64,000 bases of DNA from Amoebidium appalachense (GCA_963693365.1 CAVNZM010000008.1:5642001-5706000); one strand, 5' to 3'. Counted from the stretch's first letter, positions 31,212 through 57,004 are shown. Translations and numbers: made by a program. Notes: generated by a model not told the origin, from the letters alone.

Positions 31212-33659
31212 AAAAAAAAAAATCCAGTCACCCCACCCCTTTTCATTCAATTCCCGAACATATATGGTTATCTCCCCGATTTTTGTCCCAGGGATTACAC
31301 TTTTGATACTAGCCGTTTCGAATGTCCGCATGAATACCTGATTGTTATATATTTTTGAATGAATTGGCTATTACGGTGCTAATATTAGTGTTACGCCCGC
31401 TTAAAAAAATACATTTTGAGAATGACTTACATATGTGCCGTATTCGGCGGTGCCCCAGGCCTACATTGGTGAACCCCGAGTGAATAGGGTTTAGATTTGG
31501 CCAGTCATAGTTTTAAAGTTAAAATTATCTCCATGCATATGTGATCCATATATATCAGGTAGCGATTATCTGCCTGTTATCTGTCGCTGTATCTTGCTGG
31601 GTGGTAGTCCCGTACGTTGGCCTTGGTGCCGGCACCCTTTTAATGAATATTTAAATATAGCCTCGCCATGACGTACATGTGTTATAAACCCCTTATCTGT
31701 ACACGAGAGACCCCCCCTCCCCCCCCCCCCCCCCCCCCGGCTCGCCCGCCCCCTCCCCCGGGCCAAAAAAAAAAAAAAAAAAAAACGGGAAGAAAAAAAG
31801 TTAAAAGAAATGAAAGAAAAAAGGAAGAATCTTCCTTGAAAAGGTCGATCAACATGAATATGAATACAGTATAGACATGCATATGTATATGAGCACCGTG
31901 TGCACGTGTACAGTGTATGATGGCCATGGGTTGAAGGGAGTTTCTCTGAGGCCGATTTATGGTCACCGCTTTTTGTCTCTCGGGGCGGAATGATGCTGTT
32001 TAATGCACACTAAGCCAATCATGATATCTCATGATCATTCGGGTCTGACCCGACCCCGAACACCTAAAAGAAACCCCCTCACTCTTGCAAAACGAATGGA
32101 ACTTCATGTATACAACAAAGATTTTGAAGGCTTCGAAATCCCACCACCACCAATCTAACTTAAGTCTTCGGAAATAACTTTAGATCTCACTGCCCCACTT
32201 GGCGAACGAATAATTTATAAAGGGTTAGCTAGAGTCTTATAATGCAGTGACACATGTACACCTACTGCATTTACAGTTAACTGTAACTAGCAGCGCCAAC
32301 ATTTATGTGATCAATGGCCCTGGCTTAAATCTTCTGCTCGGGGTCCTGTCTGATATGTATATATGTGGATGTGCCTCTTTGGTCATGGTTGACATTGATC
32401 GAATCCTGCAATAATCAATCAAAATTCAGTGACTGTGTTAAATAGCTTTGCACGCAATGTTTTGTACCCTACTGCACGTGTACGCACCGTGACTTGTGTA
32501 CATGTGTGTTTGTACGTGTGTGTGGGTTGGTTGGTTGGTTGCCATGGTTGGTTGGGGGAGGGGGGGAATCTCTCTCTGTTCATGGGTGCCCATGCATGGA
32601 TATTTCGGATAGTTTAGAAACTCAGAGAGAAATTCAAGAACAGTTATGCTGAAAAAAGCTTGTGATTTCTACTTCTTCTCATTAATCTGTTATTTATAAT
32701 TCAATTGAATTGAAGGGCTGCTAGTGTCACGCGGCGTGAAGTTGCAATTCGGCCGGTCAGGCCCACCGGGCCGGGCAGCCCGGACTGCTGAAATGTCGGG
32801 TCACGAACGGACCGGGCCGGGCCTGAAGCCATACCATATTTGGAAGGCGTTCACGCAAAAAATATTATATTTCGAAGCTTATGTGCAAAGTATCACAGTA
32901 CCCACACTGTATGCATTGTGACGCTTCATTGTGGCGAGCACGTTTTTTCAACATATATATTCTTTTTTTTTTTTTATTCTTTTTTTTTTTTTTTGGAAAA
33001 GGGGGGGGGTTCGTGAGAGGCAGGGCGGCCTGTTACTTCTCTGCAAATCAGCACAAGTCGAGTAGCAGCATTTCACCTTTATTCATCCACCATCGCCACA
33101 GATATCCAACTTACACGCTCCATATATCTCCTACAGTTAGATATGCCAGTGTGGCAATGACAATGAACGTATATCAAGAACCCAAGAAAAAAACGAAAAC
33201 GAAACGATATTTTCTGCTGATTGTGTGTAAAAAACGACATAACTTCATCCACAGCGCTATGTAGTGAACGAGATTATTGGCTTATAAGTTTCAAAAAGAT
33301 TTCAACGAATATAAAGAAAGAAAGAAAGAAAAAATTAAACAGTGCACAACGTCCAAGCCACACACGCCTACCTGCCTACGGATCTACATCAACCCACAAA
33401 TTACCGCATACACAAGGCCTACAACCCACCTACCCACCTGGCCACACACACACACACACACCCTGCCGTAAAACAAACCCCTCCCCATCACTTCTCAAAA
33501 ACCAATCACACATCCCCCATCCCCATCCCCCCTCCTCCCCCCTTCACACCTATAGCCAAAAAAGGCTAACATCACCCTCCCTCCCATCCAACCAATACAA
33601 ACATACCACATCCCCATAATTCCGCCCATTATCCCACCATCCACCCATTATTCCACCTC
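30474..33659. other. intergenic, between convergent genes
   Basis: Between the PDZD8-like stop and the GDI stop. T-rich sequence, poly-C at about 30735-30765 and 31168-31200, an A-rich run, and AT-rich unique sequence from 31.3 to 32.7 kb. A GC-rich CGGGCC patch lies at 32740-32830. A TTTATT at 33079-33084 could be a distant minus-strand AATAAA for GDI. I see no convincing gene. Confidence 0.6.
32038..32086 (-). repeat. inverted copy of the CGGGTCAGACCCGAA repeat
   Basis: The plus strand reads TTCGGGTCTGACCCGACCCC...CTAAAAGAAAC, the reverse complement of 16247-16290. Confidence 0.6.
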
Positions 33660-42372
<8,713 letters not shown>

Positions 42373-44587
42373 TTTGCTTATATATCCGGCCTACAGGCGT
42401 TACCAAGGGGGGTGAGATGTGAAGGGCAGGTGTAGGGGTGAAAACTGAGTATCTCGATAACGCAGTCAATTCCAAGTTCTGTGTACGCCGTTCACTGTTT
42501 ACTTCGCTCCTACGGCTTCATTTTTTTCACGGTGAAATGTCGTAGTTGGCTGGTGGTTAATGATTGGCTGTTGCCAGCTGAGGCTCCAACAACGGCAGAT
42601 CATTCCAACACTGAGTCGACAGGTAAGTACCAGCAAAGAGAAGTAATAATTATTGGTTAGTAATAAATTACCAAAAATAATAAGTATAATAATACTGAAC
42701 ACTTCGAATTGTTAGTTTTTATTCTTTTGCAATTCAAACGGCCACACTTGAGAGATATGGAAATACCAACAAAAAACAAGGGCAGACGATTATCTCAAAA
42801 TCATGCGTTGTCAATGCTGTATCACATAGCCAAAAAGAACCAAATATAGAAATGGAATGTAAATCTCCCAAGCACTGGCCGCCCGCAAGACCTGGACATG
42901 TCGGCCGTATTTGCCATGCAAAAACATACATAGGGGTGATGTGTGATGTTTTATAGGGGGATGTGACAGCGTTAGGATGTTAACGTGTTTATATGTGCTT
43001 GATACACTGTGTGTCTACAGGACAGAATACTCCTTCTCCCGCCATTTTCCAACAAACACACATTCCTTGCTCGGTACAGCTCACCATCTCTCCTCTCTTT
43101 GATATCGACATCGATGGTGCATTAATCAAGAAAGACTTCGGGCCACGTGCCACGCACCAAACATCCATAAGCTCGGTCGATCTTGACTATGTTGAGTAGT
43201 GCTTATTGTGAAATAGCGTTTGTTGCTGCTTTACATGTTGAATTGCTGAACGATATGCGGATTCAGGCAGTCTCCCGATGTTTAAATATTAGTCCCCTTG
43301 ATCATGATCGTTATGTTGATGTGAGCTTTATGCGTTTACGAAGTACCTACTTTGATACGAAGGGCACGGGGAATGCTTGGGGCAACTGGGAAAATACACG
43401 TGAATTTGTTCAACAATCACCGTACTTTCTTCTCTTGCCCCCCCCCCCCCCCCCCTTTTTGTTGTTGGGGGGGGGGGGGGGGGGGGGGGCCGGGAGGGGG
43501 GGGGGGGGATAGGATCGGGTTTGGGGATCCATGGGCGGTGGGGGCACCGGTGGCGACGGGGAGGGGAGTTGGTAGGGCAGGGGGGTTGCTGTGTGAGGAG
43601 GCGAGGAGGACGACAATTGAGTGAAACTTTGAAAGATCATGTCTGGTTTCAAAGTATGCTTCCCAAACTCCCATACATAACACAAACACAAAAATCATAA
43701 ACCTAGAGCAGCCACCCGTAGAAAAAAACAAGCAACAGCATAAGTGTTACAATCACCCTCCCCCCCCAAACCCCCCCCCCCCCCCCCCACCCCTCCCCCC
43801 CCTCCCCCCTCCCCTCCCTCCCCCCCCTCCCCCCCCCCCTCCCCCCACCCACCCACCCACCCACCCACCACCACCATCACCACCATCACCACCACCAACC
43901 ACACTTTGCCGGCCCGGCATGCCCCAAATGCAGACACACAAACCGACAAGCAGAGTGCAACCCACAACACATGTACAGACACATAGCAGCCGCCACACTA
44001 CATGACATGGGATACAGCATGCTTCCCACCATCCAAAACCCGCAGCACCACCACATTACGTTACACCACCCTCGCCCGAAAAGGAAATTTCGTAACCGGA
44101 CCCTCGCGGGCAGATTGTAATCATTGAAAATTTTCACGGGCCCCCCTTTTTCATGTAATAACACAGCTCGATCGTTCTGCCATGTCTGTTTGACTGAATC
44201 AAACTAGAAAATAGGTATCATATAGAGGTTTTTGGGGTTGGTAACCTCGAGCGGTGCTGAATAAGATCTGAAATAAAACGGTATCCCGGGAGGAGGAGGG
44301 GGGAGGGGACAAAAACAACAAAAAGGAAGACACGTCTGGTTTCTTCGATGAATTCCTTCTGTTTGAACAAGGCCTTATTATCTATGTTCAATTTGCTTGG
44401 GTATCACTTGGTGCATCGCGCTATAGTATACACACACACATTCATAAAAGCACACAAACACGTGGGCGCCTGCCTACACATGTCACGCACTTGTGTATTA
44501 TGTACTTGTACGTGATTCACCTCTTCGGCTGCAACCTGAAACCTGCTTCATGGATCGAATTTCTGTGTGAGTATGTGGGTTAGCCCT

Positions 44588-44635
<48 letters not shown>

Positions 44636-44767
44636 ACAAAAAAAAAAAAAGACCCTTTCCCCCCGCCCACGGGGTAGCACCCCGCCGGCTAGTGCACGTA
44701 TGCACACCCTTCTTATCGTGAATAGACTTAGCCTACCGTATATGCATGTACCCCCCTCCTCCCTCCC

Positions 44768-44798
<31 letters not shown>

Positions 44799-45895
44799 TT
44801 CCCCCCCAGGGCTTCCCACCCCACTCCCCGTCCACACGAGTCTCCCCACGTACGTGCACACTCATTCTTCTTATACTACTACTTTTTTTTTTTTTTTTAA
44901 CAAGTTTGCAGCAGTTTTCTTATCACGTAACTCGTTACATTGCCGCCTTTTAGACGCTTGGGCACTTGGTGGCTCAAAGAACGTTAAGTTATCACTGAGT
45001 GATTCGTGTATGAAAGCCTCAGTTTTTCAGTTAAGTTATTTGTTACCGTAGCTGGTGGTTTGCATAACGAGAGCATGTGCAACACACAAACAGTGGCAAA
45101 GGATCGAATGCATGCAGCTGATCAGAAACTTTAATAGCACAAATCCTTACTAAGGTTGTCGATTTCTTTTTTCATGAGTCATGAGAAAGTCGTGACGCCA
45201 AAATTCATCGATATATAAGGGTGGAAAAGGAAAGAAGCCTGTAAAGACAGACCCAGGGCTAGCTCTTGGCAATAATTACATCCGAAATTCAATCCAATTA
45301 AAAAGTTAAAACCAAAAGCGGTAACTTTAGTACATATGTACATGGTGTAGAATCAATCTGTACAACGACTTCGAATCGATTAGACTTGCCTCAAGGAAAA
45401 CAACATAACTACAGTATACGCTGCTACCTTTGGAGGTAGCTCTTATTTTTCAAGGCTGACAAAAATTTCCTTCCAAAGCGACTGATCACGCGCCAACTCA
45501 TACCCTTGAAAGTTGACTTGTTCATACGGCGGCTGAGGCCACAGTCGCACGTGGCAGCAGTATACGCACTAGAGTATGGCAGAATAGCATAGTAGATAAA
45601 CAACAGCCTGGGGTGTACATATATGTGGATGCTCATTGGTATTCATTCCGAAAAGAAAAAAATTACGTCACAGTGTAGAAACCAGCGCTAGCATGTTATC
45701 TCACAAAAAAAATGCACAATATTGTATCTGCACGTATGCATTCAGAACCCACAAACTTACTTTCAACCAATCGAAACGGGCCTTTGCCCTCGCACTCAAA
45801 TTCCGTATCAGGTATACGAGAAGTGTCAGACACGGTGTTTACTTTGCAAATATTAATGTCACCCCCCCCCCCCCCCCCCTCCACGACCACCCACC

Positions 45896-45926
<31 letters not shown>

Positions 45927-45938
45927 CTTGTCCACCCA
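42373..45938. other. intergenic, between two minus-strand genes
   Basis: Upstream of GDI and downstream of the bZIP-like gene. Mostly unique sequence at 42.4-43.4 kb, then poly-C/poly-G blocks at 43440-43510, 43745-43855, 44589-44635 and 44766-44808. An open plus frame at about 43020-43200 follows a CTACAG acceptor-like site but resembles nothing I know. No promoter element could be placed with confidence. Confidence 0.55.
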
Positions 45939-49339
<3,401 letters not shown>

Positions 49340-49430
49340 GTTGTTTGGTTGTAGTGGTTTAACTCTGAAGTGTATGAAGCTGAGATCGCTAATGAATGTG
49401 GGTATGGTGACAGTGCTACTATTATGAAGC

Positions 49431-50619
49431 ACAGGGTGTGCGTGTGTGTTTACGGCTCAAAGGTGTCAGCTGGCAACACAGTGCTCAGAGACGGTGAAGA
49501 TTGATTTGGAGCCCACAAAAAAAAAAGGAACGTAGGAAAATCAAACTCCATGTGATACGGTGTGTGTGTGTGCGTGTGTGGCAGCTTTGCAAGTTGGCCA
49601 AAGGCACGTTGCATGCTCGTACGTGGCTTTCGTACGTTCTCGGTTTTCTGCACAGTGCACGTGTTCACCTGTAATCAACACGTGTCGTGACACAAGGAGA
49701 TGTGTTTCGTGTGCAACGTGGCCAGGTTGGGTTTGATTGGAACTCGGGGAAATTTGTGGGCTTCAAGTGCTTTTGTTATTTTTGTGGTGCACAAAAAATT
49801 TAAACCTGTCAGAGAATTCTCGCCGACATGCACTTTTGACAAAGCAAAAAGTTACCTACCATGAATCCAAAGGCAACAAAGAAGATAATAGTAATAAAAA
49901 GACCAATTCTCCTCGTTCTCCTTCACACAACCGCGCTTGCGGTGCCTTTGTTTTCGCGGCAACATTCCATTTCGAGAGGTGTAAAGCTTTCTGCTGGGTC
50001 GGCGGATTGAGAGTTTCACGTAGGGGAAATACGCGTGCTGTTCTAGTAAATTTCAAAAACTGATGAGGGAAGCTAGATATAATCAAATTTTCAAAGCAAA
50101 CTACCTAAAAAACAACCGGTGTCATGGGCCCGGGTTAGTAACTTACGGTGAACTGTTGCACAGAAAGGCCACGTCTTTCATGCTTCCACTGGCTTTTACA
50201 GAATTTGCGCTCTTCTGCTGTTAACTATATATGGCTAAATGTAATGGGCCTATCAATTCCTCATTACTTCTTCCGGGCCGTTCGAAAATGAGTGAAAGCA
50301 ACTCTGAAAGGCCTTGCGTCACAAAATAATTACAAAGAAAACTAATTCTGATTTCAAAAAATAGCCGAACATGAAATAACAAATTCACAGCCGGTATTTC
50401 TCTACAATAATATCGAGCTGGCAGCCTGCTGGTAGGCTGGTAGCCCGGCTTAAGGAATGGCATCTTAGGCTGTGATTGGATGTCTTTATCAACAGCGGTT
50501 TGATTCGTCGGTATGAGCCAACCACGAATGTCTATTTTCTTTAGCCAATCAAAACTTAGGAAGGCCCGGGAATTCCTCCGCCGACCGGTGGGACCGGCGG
50601 CCGGCCGGCGCGCCGGGGG
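49431..50619. other. intergenic, left of the hAT element
   Basis: Unique sequence holding the presumed promoter of the bZIP-like gene. A short minus frame at 49580-49664 follows an acceptor-like TTACAG and could be an upstream exon, but I found no matching donor. Near 50580-50619 the sequence becomes very GC-rich (GGACCGGCGGCCGGCCGG). Confidence 0.5.
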
Positions 50620-51046
50620 CAGGGTTCGAAGGACGGTGGAGCCCATTAACGGAAGTCGAAATCCCGTTTCGGAAAACCTCTTCGAAAATCGGAATGCTCC
50701 GTCGAAGCAGGCCCACCAAAAATCGTAATCGTCGCGCATCAGTAAACTAGGGCATGCTTATTTGTGCCTATATTGCATCAAAATGTAATTATAATGCATA
50801 TACTCAAAAACCCCTGTGGTTATTAGAGGCCTTCCTGGTGTTGGCAGTTGAAGCTTTGAAGGAATAAAAGGGAAATATGAAGTGCATTAATGCACAATAT
50901 ATATATATATATATATATGCATTTTGTATACGTATATACGTACGGTCACGTCCTCTTACACATATATGCGGCAGTGCCAGTGTATATGAGGATATATACT
51001 ATGTGTGCATATGTATCTAGCTCCTGTGTGTGTCACTGTGTCCGTG

Positions 51047-52031
51047 GCCTTATTTTTTCCCAGTGCACGCATTTTCTTTTATTTGACGCTCGAAGAACAG
51101 TATTTTGGTCGTAATACCACGTACGGAACGGAGGGGGGTGCCAACCTTATGACATTTTGCAAGGCTACCATTTGCCAAAACAAAGTAGTGTACAAAGAAC
51201 ACCCGATGCACATACCTCCCATGCAAACGATGCAGGATGTTTACTCGATTGTCTCGGATCACAGGTACAAATACGTGCAAGCACTCATTGATAACTTGCA
51301 AAACCGATTCCCCTCGGACGAGTGCACTGAGGCTATGGACGTGTTTGTTCCATCGAAGCCTTCCCCATTACCAAAAGCAGCCTCGAAGCATACAGAAACG
51401 ACAAGATTAGAGTGCTCGCTGGGTTCTATGGGTCTGTTAAAACAGTGGGCGGAACGAATATATACCTCCAATTGCCGCCGAAGATGTGATAGATCAATGG
51501 CCACGTGCCAAACAAATTATCTTTGAGCACCGGCATCTCCTTGAGGTTAAAGTAGAAAATGTACCTGTTGGATATAGGTCTCTGAACGAGGCATGGGCCG
51601 ATCTCGGTAAGATAGAAACTTTGCAATCATATTGTGCTGCTGTACTTGAGTTGGTTAACATTGTGAGAATAATCCCAATTAGTAATGCAACAAGTGAACG
51701 TGGCTTCTCTGGTGTGAATATCATTAAGACTTCTCTCAAAGCACGTATGACAACACAGACAGTGCACAATCAGCTCATGATAGCCATGAATGGGCCGGAT
51801 ATAGAGGCAGATGTGAAGCACGTGAAAGCTGAGATTAAGTTTCAGAAAGAAATGGCTAAGAAATTAGTTAGAGAGGGCAAACTGAAAGGGTTGACTGTAG
51901 AAGGGGCCAAGGAGCAGCTGGAAAAGGCCCAGGTGGCCGAGGCAGCAGCCCAAAAGAAGGCTCTGGCAGATTTCCTGGCTTTTGACTGGAACAATGTGCA
52001 CAATGTGTATGTTGCCAACCCTTTCAAATAA
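51047..52031 (+). pseudogene. hAT transposase, C-terminal part, frameshifted
   Basis: The upstream frame (to about 51450) reads GGANLMTFCKATICQNKVVY and YVQALIDNLQNRFPSDEC. The downstream frame (from about 51455) reads VIDQWPRAKQIIFEHRHLL, then the hAT C-terminal dimerisation signature IPISNATSERGFSGVNIIKT and VHNQLMIAMNGPD, then a charged Lys/Glu/Ala tail ending VANPFK and TAA at 52029-52031. The two frames differ by one base near 51430-51460. The BED zinc finger and the first catalytic Asp region are not found between 50631 and 51047. The gene is therefore truncated, or its 5' exons are unrecognisable. This is a transposon remnant with no host function indicated. Confidence 0.85.
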
Positions 52032-52249
52032 ATTGGATCTCTGACAAAACACCAGCACCTAGTAACCGTCAAGTAGTGTCCCTTGTTTTTATTTAAAAAT
52101 TCTGGGGGAGGGGAGGGGAGGCCTAGGGAGGGAGGGGGGGGGGGGGGGGTGAGTTGAGGCAGCAACATGGGAAGCTCAGGCAGAAATCGAATGTTTGGGG
52201 GGGGGAGAGGGGGGGGGGGGGAGGGGGGGGGGAAAGAAAATTGCGTTGG

Positions 52250-52667
52250 GTGGTTGTGTTTGTGTTTGTGTGTGTGTGTGAGTATTTTTCTTTGCAATTG
52301 TGTGTGTGTGTGTGTGGTGGGTATGTATGCACGGTGCGTGTGTCTGTGTGTATGTGTACAGGTGTGGGTGTGTGTATTTGTGTCAGCGGTAATCGGTGTG
52401 TGTGTGTCTATGTTGTGTGCATATGTGCACATGTGCACGTGTGTGTGTGTGTATGTGTGTGTGTTTGTGTGTGTGTGTGTGCATGACATTGTGTGCATGT
52501 GTGTGTGTGTTTTGTGTCAACGGTTATGGTGTGTGTGTATGTAATATGTAGTGTGTGTATGTATGTGTGTGTGTGTGCAGTGTGGTGTGTATGTATGCAG
52601 GGTGTGTGTGTCTGTGTATGTGTGTGTACATGCCAGTGTGTGTGTGGGTGTTTGTACCAACGGTTTC

Positions 52668-52707
<40 letters not shown>

Positions 52708-52758
52708 CACGGGGTGTGTGTGCGTGCGCTGTGTAAATGGTGTGTGTCTGCAGTGTAA

Positions 52759-52789
<31 letters not shown>

Positions 52790-52860
52790 TTTGTGTGTGT
52801 GTGGGTGGGTGGGTGCATAGCATGTGATTGTACAGGGTGTATGCATGTGCACGTTTGTAA
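52250..52860. repeat. interrupted (GT)n inside the hAT element
   Basis: About 600 bp of GT-rich sequence with ATGTGTGT and GTGTGC interruptions, between the transposase stop and the right end. Confidence 0.9.
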
Positions 52861-53104
52861 TACAGTTATCATGATCTGAGATAGTATGTGCCTGTGCACG
52901 TGTACTAGCCTAGGTCACATGTGTGGTGTCACGGCTGTGTATGTATGTGCATGTGTGTTTTTGAACGGAACACAGGGGTGCACAGTGTGTGTATTGCCTG
53001 CCATTTAAGACGCGTGCCACTGATCGTGATACACGTGGCACCTGCACCTGGTGGCCGTCAACTCTGAGCATCTAGATCCATTCCATGTTTAGGGCCTTCC
53101 TGGG

Positions 53105-53166
53105 GGGAAGGGGGGGGGGGGGGGGAGGGTACTAGTGGGGGGGGGGGGGGGGGGGGATCCGCCTGA

Positions 53167-53203
<37 letters not shown>

Positions 53204-53205
53204 GA
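53105..53205. repeat. poly-G runs inside the hAT element
   Basis: Three runs of 15 to 35 G, separated by GAGGGTACTAGT and ATCCGCCTGAGA. Confidence 0.95.
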
Positions 53206-53426
53206 GGGGGTGAGGCCGGAGCGGCGGTGGGGGAGAAGGAGGGGCAGCACTGGTGGAGGGAACGGTGGGCAGCGGAGGAGGGGGGAATGGGGTTCGATTT
53301 CTGGGGGGGGGGAGTTTTGAAGTGGAGGCCGGCCTATATATACATGCGCAGGCATATGCATTGTATGTTCATGTGGCCATGCATGGCTATGATGCATATG
53401 TGGTGTCACGGCTGTGTGTGTGTGAA

Positions 53427-53458
<32 letters not shown>

Positions 53459-53771
53459 GGTGTGTGCATAAATCAGTTTGGTGTGACAACATGTACATAC
53501 ATGTGCTACAGTAGGCTGGCGCTGCAGTCAGGGTCTGCCATTGAACATTCTACAGGGACAGGGAGACACGTACGTACGTGTGCAGCTTGTGTGGGTGGTG
53601 TATGCCCCGTGTATGATGAGACCTGCGAAGTCATGAGAAGCTTCCACCGGGGGCCGGGGGGGGGGGGGGGCTCTCGGGCGTTCCGATTCGGCCGGGACGA
53701 TTTTCGGAACTGTGTTTTCAAATATCGAAAATTCCGATTTTTTTCTCGTAACTTCGAACCCTGGCCGGGGG

Positions 53772-54432
53772 CGGTGGCAACTGGAAAGAGGGAAAAAAAA
53801 AAACTGGTGCACGTGTAAATGCATCGGAAGACAAACGAAAATTCACGTTGGGAGCGAGCATACATTTCTTTTCCATGAAATGGTTTTCAAATTTTCATCT
53901 ATGTATGCAAAGAGCGACAGGCTCGAGCTCAAGTGAGCAGCGAAAGTGAACGGGGGGGGGGGGGGGGGGGGAGGGGTCCGGAGACCGAGGAAGGGCCCGG
54001 AGGGGCCTGCAGCTGGTGCTACCATGCGTGTGTGTAATGATGAGCACGTGCCTGGTGCCTGGCTGTGAGTGTGCGCGCCTCCGATTCGAGCTCGCGTTCA
54101 ATGACATGCACATGGTTTTCTTTTTTCTATCTCTTCCTTTTGTTGGCCTGTATTGCGGGTGGTATGTATGTTTGTGTTTGTTCGTATCACGAATTATTAA
54201 CATGTTATTGTAGGAAAGATGCTGGAGGAGGAGGAGGAGGAGGAGGGGGGACATCGATGTGCAGATAGAAACACGTCAGGAGACAGGTCCTGGACATCCA
54301 TAATGATGCACATGGAGAAGCAAACTTGCATTTGCAGAAACTTTTACCATGTATGCAACATCAGCAAAGCAGTTCCTCATGTCAACGTTGGTCGTGGTGC
54401 GCGCGTGTGTGTGTGTTTGAGCAGGGGGGAGA

Positions 54433-54476
<44 letters not shown>

Positions 54477-54560
54477 TTTGATACACACTAAACGACACAC
54501 GAACAGGTCAGGTCGATCATCGACACAACTTACACCCACACGTCTCAGTGCCCAGCCCAC
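53772..54560. other. intergenic, right of the hAT element
   Basis: Unique sequence with poly-G at 53952-53972 and 54438-54474. No gene found. The right portion leads into the 3' untranslated region of the subunit d gene. Confidence 0.55.
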
Positions 54561-54566
54561 TTTATT
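54561..54566 (-). terminator. AATAAA polyadenylation signal of the subunit d gene
   Basis: Plus-strand TTTATT is AATAAA on the coding strand, about 240 nt after the stop codon. A (GCC)n run lies just upstream of it in plus coordinates (54581-54596). Confidence 0.5.
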
Positions 54567-54807
54567 TCATCCCCATCACCGCCGCCGCCGCCGCCGACTC
54601 GCAAAACAGAGCGCACCCCTTCTTTAATTCCGACGCAAACAACAAAACATCACGCCGCCGCGTCGCAGAAAGTAGAAAACACGCACCGCTGTCGCTTGTC
54701 GCCAAACCACACGCACCGGGCGGCGCCGCGTCACGCAACCTCCCCGGGGGCCCAACCCACCGTTTTCTTGCTTATACACAATATGTTTTTTGCGCCAAAA
54801 AAACGGT

Positions 54808-55012
54808 TTAGTTGGGGACCCACTTGTACTCCTTGGCGACCAGGCGGTCGATTTCAGCGACACGCTCGGGGTTGGCTGCGACGACCTCCTTGATGGTGAT
54901 GTCCTCAAGCGCCTTCTCAGAGTTGAGCGTGGCCATGGCCTGGCCGAGGGCAACGGACCGCTTGGCGGACCCCTCCATGATGGCCTGTGTACGTGTGTGT
55001 ACACGTGTGTGT

Positions 55013-55043
<31 letters not shown>

Positions 55044-55402
55044 GGGGGGGGGAAGTGGGGTGGGAGGGGGGAGGGGAGGGAGGGAGGGTGGGAGGGGGAG
55101 AGGGGAGGTGTGTGTGTGTGTGTGTGTGTGTGCGTGCAGGTGTTTGTTTCGGGACAGGCTGTAATGGATGTGTGCAGGTGTTTGTTTCGGGACAGGCTGT
55201 GATGGAGGGAAGGATGTGTGTGTGTGCTGTGTGCATGAGCATGTGTGTGGAGCCTTGAGTAGGTGTTTGTGTATGTACGTGTGTGTTACGATAATGATGG
55301 TGAAGGGAAACTAGTGAATGGCTGGCGTGTGCTGGGTGTGCATGTGTTTGCGAGTGTGGTAGTGCGATAGCGAGTGCGAGTGTGAATGTGAGCGGTGTGT
55401 GT

Positions 55403-55433
<31 letters not shown>

Positions 55434-56973
55434 GGGGAGAGAATAATCGTTAGCATGTGGTGCTTAGGATACAGTACAAGGAAGTGTCAATGAACCCCAA
55501 AGCGGTGATAATCAAAAGTAAGGAGAGCATCGAAACGAACAAGATACCCAGTTTCCTTCCCAAGGGGATCCTAGAGGTGCATGCTTACGTGCCCGTGTGT
55601 GTGTTTGTCCGTGTGTGTGTGCACATGTGTTGCAAACTTACGTGGGCATCTGAGCAAGTGTGAGTACATTTGTGCACTCGGTGATCGTGGAGCCGGGCAG
55701 CGGGGATGAGGTGTGTGTGTGTGTGTGTGGTGAGCACACCCCCCACACACGTGAACATGTAATGTTCCCTACGTGTCTTGATGATGTACGCACAGGCATG
55801 GGGGGGGGGTATGCGAGAACGAGCGGGCGAGCGAGAATGTGTGTGTGTGTGTGGGTGTCCGTGTGGCACAGTTGTGTGTCGCGTGCTTTGCTAAAAGCGT
55901 GCACGTGAAGCTATACATGTTTATGCACGTGGTCGACTGCATGTAAGCGAACACGTGCTACTAGTGTGCATTCATACATGCGCGCTCATGTATGTGTGTG
56001 TGTGTCTGTAGGTGCACCCATGTCCCGAGTTGCGTGTACACAAGAAAAAACCAACCGCCACACATTTCTTTCTTGCCAGAAAGGAAACAACGTGATTCTG
56101 TCCACTTCCATTGAAAGGGCAAATGCGTAGTACAGAGAGGCAAACACAGCAACCAGATAAACGTCCTAGAGGCCTATGGCATGCAGGCCAACAGAAAAAG
56201 CATCTAATATAACACCCTCTTCCCCTCCCCCCTCAAAAGACAACCCCCCCCCCTTCCGTCTCCCCCCCTCAGGGCATGCACCCTGACAACACAACCACCA
56301 CGTAGAAACATCCACCTTAACGCTCCCAGAAAACAAAAAAAGAAACAGCTATGATAGTAGGATGAGCTTCTGTGTGAAAAAATGTAGCATTGGATGCCTC
56401 CCCCCCCCCCCCCCCCCAAACCACCACCACCACCAAATACAACCCCACACACATACACACCTCCTCCTTCCCCCCCCCCCCCCCCCCCCCCCCCCCAAAA
56501 AAAAACACACAACCTCATCCACAAACAGGCTCACAACAGCTGAGAATGTACCTTGCCCAACTTCGACCACAGAGATGTGTGTGTGCGTGTGCCTGCATGT
56601 TCATGTGTGTGTGTGAATGTGTGTGTTTTCTGTTTGCTGTGAGGGTGCTGATTCTCTCTCTCTGATTCTATCTGCATCTCTCTTGCTCCCCTTCTCTCTC
56701 CGGTGTGTGTGTTTGTGCGTGTGTGCTTTATAATAGGTGTGCGTGTGTGTGTACGTATGTGGCCACGTGCAAATTGCCAAGCTCTTGTGAAGCACACATT
56801 ATCATCCCAACCGCTCATGCAGCAGCACACATTATCATTCCAACCGCTCATGCAGCAGCATGCTTCCGTCAGCGATCGGCTTACGTCAGGTGTTTATGCA
56901 TTACCAGATATATTATATGCAAACAAAAAGCGCGCGTATATTCGTGTCTGCAAATAAGTAGGTGGCTCATCAC

Positions 56974-57004
<31 letters not shown>

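Larger units (their letters stand above)
50620..53763. mobile_element. hAT-superfamily DNA transposon with intact ends
   Basis: A 3144-bp element. The left terminus CAGGGTTCGAAG (50620-50631) and right terminus CTTCGAACCCTG (53752-53763) are perfect 12-bp inverted repeats. They are flanked by a perfect 8-bp target duplication GCCGGGGG (50612-50619 and 53764-53771). The CAGGG-type terminus and 8-bp duplication are hAT hallmarks. Subterminal TTCGAA, TTTCGGAA and AAAATCGGAA-like motifs recur near both ends. Inside: the 3' part of a transposase at about 51.05-52.03 kb, then GT-rich sequence at 52250-52850 and poly-G at 53105-53205. The perfect duplication implies recent insertion. With its broken, incomplete transposase this copy is probably non-autonomous. 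Confidence 0.93.

Noticed and set aside
50221-50739. 172-codon minus frame
   Set aside because: It crosses the hAT left end and target duplication at 50612-50631, so it cannot be one old gene; no motif seen.
53135-53818. Plus and minus frames in the right part of the hAT element
   Set aside because: Driven by poly-G and the terminal repeat; no transposase motif.
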